Shown one piece after another: positions 37,523-45,049 of a stretch of DNA of 64,000 nucleotides; the stretch's first letter is position 1, and each line of letters begins with the position of its first letter. The notes under the pieces are model-generated. The model was not told the DNA's origin. It ran no database searches and saw only the letters and a list, made by a program, of their open reading frames with translations. Origin of the DNA: Bacteroidia bacterium. GTDB taxonomy: Bacteria; Bacteroidota; Bacteroidia; NS11-12g; UBA9320. Where the stretch lies: assembly GCA_028339355.1 (NCBI GenBank), contig JAOLBX010000001.1:1-64000 (forward strand). Reading direction: 5' to 3'. The translations under genes were made by a program, and so were the position numbers.

Positions 37523-38704
37523 TTACTTTTCAAATTCATACCCTTTGTTTTTAGCTTCGGTCTTTATAGTCTTGACCATTCTATCTCCCAACGTCAGGTC
37601 CTTAGAAGATTCCTTATTCTTAGAGATATATGTAGTTCTGTTCACACCCAATCGGTTAATTTCATTTTTGATTTTTTCTCTTTCCTTATTTTTACTGACT
37701 ACATAATCATTCAGTTCTTCGTCATTCAGAGACTTGAGAGAATCTGGAAGCGTTGACTTGTTGACTTTATTCACTACTGATTTATCTTTCTTATATGCAT
37801 CTACCAGATCCCACTTTTCATTCGAGTACATTTTAGAAGATTTGGACATAGTGCGAGACACTTTATTCGCTTTGGAGTATGTTTCCTGATTTAAATCCTG
37901 CTTTACTTGCTTTTCTTTCAGGCTTCTACCCTGTAAGCCATAGTATATATAAGTGTTATTCAGCTGATAGTTGAGTACATCTAGAGAATCATCGTACGGA
38001 GTCGCCATTTCTACTACTTTGATGTCGCTGTCTATATTCATGTATTGCCCTTTTGTGATTACTGCACAATCATTCCAATGTGTATTCAACCCTTCTTGTT
38101 TATTTCCACAAAAAATAGGATACACAGTCACATTATTTTGCGAAGCCATTTCACATGCTTCCTTGTGCGAAAAACTCCCCTGATTAAATGGCTCATTGCC
38201 CGCTATGTATATTACTTTCATACCACTTTCTTGCGACCACGTTAGCTCATTGAGCGAAGAATGTATCGCCTCAGCACAATACTCGCTACCTCCATTGGTC
38301 GAGAGTGCAAATAGTTTTTCGGATATATCGTCTAAGTCTGTGGTAAAAGGCAGAACTTGACGTACATAGTCTTTCTGTACAGAAATATTATCATTACCAT
38401 ATTCATATAGGGCTATCCTTACATTGGCTCTAGCGGAGTCTTTATAGGCTTTGGAAAGCTCATTTATAATGCCCCAAAGCTGAGATTTAGCTTGGTCTAT
38501 AAGTCCGTCCATGCTACCACTGGTATCGAGTATGAGTGCTATTTGTATTTCATTGGCTGCATTGGTATTATCTCGTTGTTCTATCTCTGGTAATGCCATT
38601 GGAGCAGAGTATGCTTTGATACGCAATAAGGTAGGTAAGGAGAAACTAAGTGCTACGGCTACTATAAGCAGTAGTGCTAGGGTTGTTAAAATTACTTTTT
38701 TCAT
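37523..38704 (-). CDS. Exported VWA-domain protein
   Basis: 393 residues with an N-terminal signal or anchor helix (TTLALLLIVAVALSFSLP). The VWA domain (about 50-220) has the MIDAS motif LILDTSGSMDGL, a Thr/Ser-rich second loop (LSTNGGSEYCAEAI), and AGNEPFNQG at the third position. The C-terminal 130 residues are Lys/Ser-rich and helical, and end in KNKGYEFEK, with no recognised domain. It is preceded by a SIMPL-like gene only 21 bases upstream, so the pair is likely an operon. It probably binds a protein partner through a metal ion in the periplasm; nothing more can be said. Confidence 0.72.
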   Translation of the reverse strand: MKKVILTTLALLLIVAVALSFSLPTLLRIKAYSAPMALPEIEQRDNTNAANEIQIALILDTSGSMDGLIDQAKSQLWGIINELSKAYKDSARANVRIALYEYGNDNISVQKDYVRQVLPFTTDLDDISEKLFALSTNGGSEYCAEAIHSSLNELTWSQESGMKVIYIAGNEPFNQGSFSHKEACEMASQNNVTVYPIFCGNKQEGLNTHWNDCAVITKGQYMNIDSDIKVVEMATPYDDSLDVLNYQLNNTYIYYGLQGRSLKEKQVKQDLNQETYSKANKVSRTMSKSSKMYSNEKWDLVDAYKKDKSVVNKVNKSTLPDSLKSLNDEELNDYVVSKNKEREKIKNEINRLGVNRTTYISKNKESSKDLTLGDRMVKTIKTEAKNKGYEFEK

Positions 38705-38725
38705 GATTCTTATTCTTTTGCTTTT

Positions 38726-39703
38726 TTATAAATTAATTTGTCTTAAATCGCCGTTTGGAGTGATTATAAACACTTCTTTCTGAGGTTTTGCTAGAGCAGG
38801 TTTATGCTCTCGAGGAGGTGCCGGCTTTTTGGACAAAACCAAGTTTATTTGATACATAATTTGAATAGCTGGTTCGGAGATTATAGGATTCACTACAAAG
38901 TCAAACTCCTTGTCTATTACCGGCAAGTAGTGACGTGTCACCTTCTTATTGGCATCGTTATTCAAATTAAACTTCTGCGTGAAATATGAAGTACAAGAGA
39001 ATGCCGTGTACTTTTCATATTTTTCACCTGGATATACTACCGCATATCCTTCTGAGATGAATCGATTGTACTGTTTTATGTCTATATCACGGAGTTTAGC
39101 ATACCGTTCTAGCTGTTTATAGATACGTTCATCAGCCTTATCTCTAAGTGCTTCTTTCACCTTTCCCATATCTCCGACTACTGCATCCGTAAGGATATAA
39201 TCATAGATACCCGTCGAAGTACAGAGCGAAAATATTTTGTTCATATCGCTAGATTTTTTAAACTCAATAATGATGTTTTTCTTGAGCTCAAACCCTACTG
39301 GAGTTTCTGTGAAAGTGTTTTTGCCAAACACCTTTTTTTCCAACACTTTGTCATAAATAGGAACAAAGGAGATTATATCAATATCGAGCGTTATCGTTGG
39401 ATCAATTTCTTTTAGACCTGCTCTTACTGCCGCTATTTTTTCATTGATAAGTCTATTAGCCTCGCTCTCCTGTTCTGCTTCTTGCGATAAACTAAATATA
39501 CTCACATACGCGTCTGGTGTGGCATTGTACATCCCCTTAATGGTTATCACATTGTTATCTGAATAATTAACCGGCACCGCTATATTATTGGAATTGAGCA
39601 CAATAGGAGCTGCCGCACTATATGCCCAGTTTCCTGTTTTAAGTTGTGCATTGGTTAGCAAACTTATGAAGCACAATAGCACTAGAATGTTAAACTTTTT
39701 CAT
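38726..39703 (-). CDS. Secreted SIMPL (DUF541)-like protein
   Basis: 325 residues with a signal peptide (MKKFNILVLLCFISLLTNAQ). The middle part resembles a SIMPL domain: a helix EANRLINEKIAAVRAGLKEI, a beta region FELKKNIIIEF, then a second helix VKEALRDKADERIYKQLERYAKLRDI. The match is by pattern and not certain. The C-terminal 40 residues are Pro/Lys-rich. SIMPL proteins are periplasmic or surface proteins of unclear biochemical role. It heads a two-gene unit with the VWA protein. Confidence 0.5.
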   Translation of the reverse strand: MKKFNILVLLCFISLLTNAQLKTGNWAYSAAAPIVLNSNNIAVPVNYSDNNVITIKGMYNATPDAYVSIFSLSQEAEQESEANRLINEKIAAVRAGLKEIDPTITLDIDIISFVPIYDKVLEKKVFGKNTFTETPVGFELKKNIIIEFKKSSDMNKIFSLCTSTGIYDYILTDAVVGDMGKVKEALRDKADERIYKQLERYAKLRDIDIKQYNRFISEGYAVVYPGEKYEKYTAFSCTSYFTQKFNLNNDANKKVTRHYLPVIDKEFDFVVNPIISEPAIQIMYQINLVLSKKPAPPREHKPALAKPQKEVFIITPNGDLRQINL

Positions 39704-39861
39704 ATTTATTTTTTTATTATAACATCAAAAGTCATCCATGAATTATCGCGAAAAACAGAAACTGTGTGAACAAGCATCACCAATGTGTGAATGTGTCGAA
39801 TACGTAAATGAGCTATAATGCGATGAACTTAATCTGAGCTTAAATCAGTTTAGCTCGATTT

Positions 39862-41814
39862 TTGTTTGAGTATATTCGTATTACATTGCCACAGAAGGTT
39901 TACATATCGGTCGTAGTTACATTGGTTTTTGTTTTGGGCTTCGATGCATCACTGTATGCTCAGTCCAGAAAAAAGGAGTACAAGGAGTATCCTGTGTCTA
40001 AAATAGACCGAGCAAATAAAACCATACTTTCTAATCCTACAGAGTCTTTTGAGCTTGCATCTGAGGCACTTTTAGAAAGTAAAAAAAGAAGAGATATCAG
40101 AGCAGAAGCCAGTGCATACAATACATTAGGTACGCTCTATTTCAATACGGGAGAATTTGACAAGGCCATCTCCTACTTCACTAAAGCTGAGGCTATTTAC
40201 AAAAAAATTAAAGACCCCAAAAACGAAGAATACACGCTTAAATATCTAGCAAAAAGCCATGAGGCTCTTAACGAAGCAGAAACTTCTATAGGTTACAATA
40301 ATCAAGCAGAAAGAAAGTCTATCTCTCCAAAAAAACAATCGGAATACCGTGTTACAAATTCTAAAATAAAAAGGAAACAAGGTAGAAAAAGTGAAGCCAT
40401 CACAGATCTAGAAAACGAACTAAAATCGAACAAAGAATTAGACAAAAATCAGAAGGTAGATATATACCTAGAGTTAGGCAGTCTTTATATAGAAGATAAA
40501 AAAACATCTGAGGGTGTAGACTTAATAAACAAAGCCATAGACGCATCAAAAGAGGTCACTTCCGACTCACTAGAAGTAAAGACACTCAACTATGCTTGGG
40601 ATGTCTATGAGAAAAATAATCTCCAAGAGCAAAACGTAGTCACTCAAAAAGAAGCCATCACCAAATCACTGGCCACCAACAAAGTATCCGTAAGCAGTGC
40701 GGCTAATTTTAATTTAGGAAATAGCTACATAGACGAGAACCCAAAACTAGCGGCTGATTATTTTGAAAAAAGTGCAGAACTAACGAAGAAGGAACCACAA
40801 AAAATTGACCATATAAAAGCTGTAGAGCGACTCTCTGAAGCGTACGAAAAATCTGGAGAATATGCCAAAGCACTATCTAAGTACAAAGAGTATGTAAACC
40901 TAGTGGATTCAATAAAGGAATCTGAGGTAGCCAGTAAGCTTAAAAATGCACTTCTTAGTTCCAAGTACCGCTTACAGGAATCCAAGATAAAACAACTTGA
41001 ACTCAAGCAAGAGCAGAAAGAATCAGCACTCCGCACTCAACAAAGCACCATATTTGGTCTGGGGCTAGGCCTGGGTCTCTTTGCTTTGTCAACTTACTTT
41101 TTGGTGAAAAATATTCGCCAAAAGCAGCGGTCTAATACGCTTATACAACTAGCATCACTTCGTTCTCAGATGAACCCACATTTCATTTTTAACTCCCTCA
41201 ATTCTGTGAATGGATTTATAAGTAAAAACGAGGAAATAAAAGCCAATCGATACATATCCGACTTTTCAAAACTAATGCGAACGGTGCTCAACAATTCAAA
41301 CAATCCGAGTATTACACTTACCGAGGAATTGAGTTCATTGGAAATCTATTTAGCATTAGAGCACTCGAGGTTTGAAGATAAATTTGACTATGAAATAAGT
41401 ATAGACCCCGAGCTCAATACGGACGATATAGACCTCCCTCCTATGCTCATACAGCCGTATATTGAGAATGCGGTTTGGCACGGGCTGCGTTACAAAGAGT
41501 CCAAAGGTTTTTTACAGCTGCATTTAGAAAAGAAGCACAATCTCCTGCAAATAAACATTACAGACAATGGCATCGGCAGAGCCGCATCACAAAAGCTTAA
41601 AACGAACCATCAACGTGACTACAAAAGCACAGGAATAGCCAACACTAAAGAGCGTATGAAACTACTCAATAAATTCAATGGTCTAAACCATAAATTCTCA
41701 AACAAAACCAAGATACAGTATGAAGTTGAAATCATTGATTTGCAGGAAAACAATGAAGCTACTGGCACCAAGGTGCAAATGAAAATCCCATTAATGCACT
41801 CTACCAATGACTGA
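39862..41814 (+). CDS. TPR sensor histidine kinase, LytS/YehU type
   Basis: 650 residues. A signal sequence (VYISVVVTLVFVLGFDASLYAQ) leads to a periplasmic TPR array (about 45-350, for example ASAYNTLGTLYFNTGEFDKAISYFTKA), a coiled coil, one membrane helix (IFGLGLGLGLFALSTYFLV, about 398-416), then the His_kinase domain with LRSQMNPHFIFNSLNSVN, N-box YIENAVWHGLRY and G1 ITDNGIGRAAS. The enzyme autophosphorylates and passes phosphate to the LytTR regulator, whose ATG lies within its last codons (8-base overlap). The TTG start is tentative. The architecture resembles the broken kinase at 5.2-7.1 kb only in the sensor part. Confidence 0.9.
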   Translation: MFEYIRITLPQKVYISVVVTLVFVLGFDASLYAQSRKKEYKEYPVSKIDRANKTILSNPTESFELASEALLESKKRRDIRAEASAYNTLGTLYFNTGEFDKAISYFTKAEAIYKKIKDPKNEEYTLKYLAKSHEALNEAETSIGYNNQAERKSISPKKQSEYRVTNSKIKRKQGRKSEAITDLENELKSNKELDKNQKVDIYLELGSLYIEDKKTSEGVDLINKAIDASKEVTSDSLEVKTLNYAWDVYEKNNLQEQNVVTQKEAITKSLATNKVSVSSAANFNLGNSYIDENPKLAADYFEKSAELTKKEPQKIDHIKAVERLSEAYEKSGEYAKALSKYKEYVNLVDSIKESEVASKLKNALLSSKYRLQESKIKQLELKQEQKESALRTQQSTIFGLGLGLGLFALSTYFLVKNIRQKQRSNTLIQLASLRSQMNPHFIFNSLNSVNGFISKNEEIKANRYISDFSKLMRTVLNNSNNPSITLTEELSSLEIYLALEHSRFEDKFDYEISIDPELNTDDIDLPPMLIQPYIENAVWHGLRYKESKGFLQLHLEKKHNLLQINITDNGIGRAASQKLKTNHQRDYKSTGIANTKERMKLLNKFNGLNHKFSNKTKIQYEVEIIDLQENNEATGTKVQMKIPLMHSTND

Positions 41815-42556
41815 AAACTTAAGAGTAATAATAGCTGACGACGAAAAAAGCAGTAGAGATCTCATAGAAAACTACGTAACTCGCTATTGCCAAAATCTAG
41901 AAATTATAGCAAAAGCAGAAGACGCTAGACAAGCCGTGGAGCTTATCAAAAAGCACAAGCCTGACTTAGTTTTTTTGGACGTAGAAATGCCCTTTGGAAA
42001 TGCATTTGACGTACTTGAGCAGACCGGAGAAGTGGATTACCATACAATCTTCATTACTGCATACAGCGACTATGCCATCAAAGCACTCAATTACAGTGCA
42101 GCATACTACATCCTCAAACCCATAAGTATAGACGAGCTAGTGGCATCAGTTGATAAGGTAAAAGAACTGAGTAAGGAGAACAATTTCTCAGAGCTTAAAA
42201 AAGTGTTACAACAAAACCTTGGAAATGAAGGGATACAACGTATTGTGTTACCCAATCAAAATGGTTTTGAAATCGTGAATAGCAATGACATCATCCGAAT
42301 ATCTGGCAATGGCAACTACTCGGACCTCTACTTAACCAATGGAGTTAAAAAAACGGTAAGCAAAATTCTCAAGTACTTTGAGAGTTTAGAAAAAAACGCT
42401 AATTTTCTACGCATTCATAAGTCTCATATTATCAATACTGACCATATCTCAGCCTACAAAAAAGGTAGAGGCGGCAGCCTCATCATGTGTGATGGTAACG
42501 AAGTAGAAGTAGCAGCGAGCAAAAAAAGTGAGCTGATGGAAGTCTTAGGGTTTTAA
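41807..42556 (+). CDS. LytTR-family response regulator
   Basis: 249 residues. The receiver domain has the acidic pair IIADDEKSSRD, the phosphoacceptor Asp in LVFLDVEMPFG, and the Lys in AAYYILKPISIDEL. The C-terminal LytTR DNA-binding domain shows IIRISGNGNYSDLYLTNGVKK, FLRIHKSHIINTDHIS and GGSLIMCDGNEVEVAASKK. It overlaps the kinase gene by eight bases and is therefore its cognate regulator. Target genes are unknown. Confidence 0.95.
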   Translation: MTENLRVIIADDEKSSRDLIENYVTRYCQNLEIIAKAEDARQAVELIKKHKPDLVFLDVEMPFGNAFDVLEQTGEVDYHTIFITAYSDYAIKALNYSAAYYILKPISIDELVASVDKVKELSKENNFSELKKVLQQNLGNEGIQRIVLPNQNGFEIVNSNDIIRISGNGNYSDLYLTNGVKKTVSKILKYFESLEKNANFLRIHKSHIINTDHISAYKKGRGGSLIMCDGNEVEVAASKKSELMEVLGF

Positions 42557-42665
42557 ATTATGAGTTTAAGTTATTGGTTAAGATGCCAATACCCAACCGT
42601 TTCATAAAGGCTTTCGGTTATTAAGGATGTGGAGGATAAAAATTTCCTTTAAATTCGCCACACCA

Positions 42666-43520
42666 ATGAAACAAATCACCACATTCATACTTTTACTATT
42701 TGTGAGTTTTGCAGCTGTAGCTCAAAAAATGCCAGCTTACAAAATCTATTCTGCCAAAGGCAAAAAAGTAAGCTACAAGAAGATGGTGAAAAACCTAGTG
42801 AAAGACGATGTTATTCTATTTGGAGAGCAGCACAACAGTGCATTAGCTCATTGGCTACAGCTGGAAGTCACCAAAGAGCTGCACAACAAAAGAGAGATAC
42901 AATTGGGTGCAGAGATGATAGAAGCCGACAATCAAGATGCGTTATATTTATACCTTATGGACTCTATCAATCAACGTGGTTTTGACACTTTGGCTCGTTT
43001 ATGGTCCAATCACAAGACAGACTACGCCCCGCTTGTAGATTTTGCCAAAGACAACAAATTGAGCTTTACGGCCTGCAACATACCCCGCAGATACGCGAGT
43101 ATGGTTTACAAAGGAGATTTCAGCTCTTTGGACACCTTATCTGCGTTTGAGAAGAGTTGGATAGCTCCTTTACCTATTGCATTTGATATAAACCTCCCTA
43201 CCTACCAAAGCATTCTGAAAATGATGGGAGCTCACGGCTCTCCAAAGCTTGTGAAAGCACAAGCAATAAAAGATGCTACTATGGCTCATTTTATTATAAA
43301 AAATTATGCACCAGGCAATCTATTCATTCATTTCAACGGAGCATTTCATTCTGATTTTTATGAAGGAATCCTTTGGTACCTAAAACAACAATCACCAAAC
43401 CTTCAGTATGGCACTATATCTACTGTAGTACAGTCAGATACAGATAAACTAGATACAGAACACCGAGGTAAGGCGGACTTCATTATAGTTGTAGACGAAG
43501 ATATGACGACTACTTACTAA
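42666..43520 (+). CDS. ChaN-like secreted protein, putative haem-binding
   Basis: 284 residues from the ATG at 42666, which gives the signal peptide MKQITTFILLLFVSFAAVAQ; 13 further codons upstream lack this property. The ChaN/Tiki-superfamily motifs are present: VILFGEQHNSALAHWLQLEV near the start, IQLGAEMIEADNQDAL, and NLFIHFNGAFHSDFYEGI near the end (the paired His/Glu sites). ChaN of Campylobacter binds haem at the outer membrane for iron uptake, while Tiki-type members are metalloproteases. Which applies here is open. It follows the LytTR gene by 109 bases and precedes a membrane protein gene by seven. Confidence 0.75.
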   Translation: MKQITTFILLLFVSFAAVAQKMPAYKIYSAKGKKVSYKKMVKNLVKDDVILFGEQHNSALAHWLQLEVTKELHNKREIQLGAEMIEADNQDALYLYLMDSINQRGFDTLARLWSNHKTDYAPLVDFAKDNKLSFTACNIPRRYASMVYKGDFSSLDTLSAFEKSWIAPLPIAFDINLPTYQSILKMMGAHGSPKLVKAQAIKDATMAHFIIKNYAPGNLFIHFNGAFHSDFYEGILWYLKQQSPNLQYGTISTVVQSDTDKLDTEHRGKADFIIVVDEDMTTTY

Positions 43521-43527
43521 AAAATTA

Positions 43528-44157
43528 ATGAGCAGAGAAGCAGAAAAGAACTGGATATACATCATCCCACCTATTGGGATAATAATCTATTTTATTCTGT
43601 TTTATGTAGCAGCTACATTATACCCAGGCGGCTCCAAAGTAGATCTCAATTCTTTAGGATACGACTGGATAAACAACTACTGGTGTGACTTATATCCAGA
43701 ATTGGCGATGAACGGAGAGCCCAATGCTGGAAGATTTTTTGCAGTTACCGCTATGGTCATAATTTGCTTAAGCTTAGCACTTTTTTTCTACTTATTTAGT
43801 AAATCGCTTATGAGTCATCGTGTATGGAAAAAGAGTACAAAGTATCTAGGTGTTGCCGATCCACTGTGTGCTATTTTTATTTTCACACCGTATCATTATA
43901 CCATGTTGCTCCTCGCACTAGTAATGAGTGTTTTGCCACTGATTGGAGTAGTAAATACTATTGTAAAGAGTGACTTTTTATCTTACAAAAGATGGGGAGT
44001 AGTAGTTCTCTTATTAATAACAGCGACTATCGCAATGTACTATGGCAAAATCTTTATAGTTTGGCTTCCTCTTGTTCAAAAAATCACTTTCATTTTTACT
44101 TTATTGTGGGTGGGTGAATTGTGCTTGAAACTTTACAGGCAAAAACTCGCGTTATAA
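43528..44157 (+). CDS. Six-helix integral membrane protein of unknown function
   Basis: 209 residues with about six hydrophobic helices. Between helices 1 and 2 lies an outside loop with GYDWINNYWCDLYPELAMNGEPNAGRFF, a Trp/Asp-rich segment that looks conserved. No catalytic motif was recognised. It begins seven bases after the ChaN-like gene and is probably cotranscribed; it ends before a strong hairpin terminator. Confidence 0.7.
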   Translation: MSREAEKNWIYIIPPIGIIIYFILFYVAATLYPGGSKVDLNSLGYDWINNYWCDLYPELAMNGEPNAGRFFAVTAMVIICLSLALFFYLFSKSLMSHRVWKKSTKYLGVADPLCAIFIFTPYHYTMLLLALVMSVLPLIGVVNTIVKSDFLSYKRWGVVVLLLITATIAMYYGKIFIVWLPLVQKITFIFTLLWVGELCLKLYRQKLAL

Positions 44158-44188
44158 AAAAAGGTTCTTCAACTTTCGTTGAAGAACC
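44156..44188. terminator. Bidirectional terminator with perfect 11-base stem
   Basis: GGTTCTTCAAC (44163-44173), loop TTTC, GTTGAAGAACC (44178-44188). The A-run before it becomes a T-run on the minus strand, ending the 44.2-44.7 kb gene; the plus strand lacks a strong T-run. Confidence 0.85.
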
Positions 44189-44216
44189 ACTCAATCCATA
44201 ATCAATTATTAGTTAA

Positions 44217-44735
44217 TTATCCTCCTCGGAGGCCTCCACCTCTGCCGCGATTACCATTTCGGTCTCCGCCGTTGTTTCCATTTCCATGACCTTGACAAGA
44301 GCCGTTGCCATTTCTATCACCTTTATTATATCCGGATCCATTCCGATGTCCCTGCCTATTCCTGTGATCGTAGTTTCCACCTCGTCTATAATCATCTCTA
44401 TATCCGTTTCTATCGTATCTATGATGCGGTCTGTGTCCTCTATAGCGTTGTGCCTGTCTGTAAGGTGCTAATCTAGGCGGATTTACTACCGTCCATCCTC
44501 TACCATAAGCGCTAAAGAAAACTCCATCATATCTAAAATATACTCTTCCGTTTCTGACTACACGTAAGGCGTGCCTTGGAACGTATCTGTGATAGCTTCC
44601 TACTCGGTAGTGATGATGTGGCGGATGAAACTTCACCACTTTGTTTTTATGCTTTGCAAAATCTTTTGGTGCCGAAGCTGTAGAACCTAGCGAGAATGCT
44701 AAAATACCGATGAGTGCTAGTAATAAATTTTTCAT
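44217..44735 (-). CDS. Secreted DUF6515-like protein with Asn/Gly/Arg-rich tail
   Basis: 172 residues with a signal peptide (LLLALIGILAFSLGSTASA). After a His-rich start (VKFHPPHHHYRVGSYHRY) comes the short beta-hairpin pattern RVYFRYDGVFFSAYGRGWTVVNPP, typical of small Bacteroidota exported proteins of the DUF6515 kind. The last about 70 residues are low-complexity, built from Arg, Asn, Gly, His, Asp and Tyr. Its function is unknown; the His content would allow metal binding. Confidence 0.65.
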   Translation of the reverse strand: MKNLLLALIGILAFSLGSTASAPKDFAKHKNKVVKFHPPHHHYRVGSYHRYVPRHALRVVRNGRVYFRYDGVFFSAYGRGWTVVNPPRLAPYRQAQRYRGHRPHHRYDRNGYRDDYRRGGNYDHRNRQGHRNGSGYNKGDRNGNGSCQGHGNGNNGGDRNGNRGRGGGLRGG

Positions 44736-44764
44736 GATGTTATATATTTAAATTGTTGAACTTA

Positions 44765-44780
44765 TCATACCTAGGTATGA
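44765..44780. promoter_or_regulatory. Perfect 16-base palindrome, possible operator
   Basis: TCATACCTAGGTATGA is its own reverse complement. It lies 30 bases before the start of the 44.2-44.7 kb gene, inside the 314-base gap before PBP1C, in a position where a dimeric repressor or activator would act. The rest of that gap shows no gene or other signal. Confidence 0.5.
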
Positions 44781-45049
44781 CTTAATTAATGATATATATT
44801 CAATAGCTATACCAGTTGAGGCAATTACAGCCGAAACAAACATTAACAACTAACTATCAATTACTTACACACATATTAATACCATCACAAGCAGTAAGTT
44901 CCAATATATTTATGTACAATAATCAATACACATTTATCATTTACATGCTATTCAAAGTACCTGAGAACGGATTACCTTAATTGTATTCCCAAAAAAATAG
45001 CAATACATCTTCAAGAAAATAAAACCATTCTCCAAAAAAATATGTTGCT

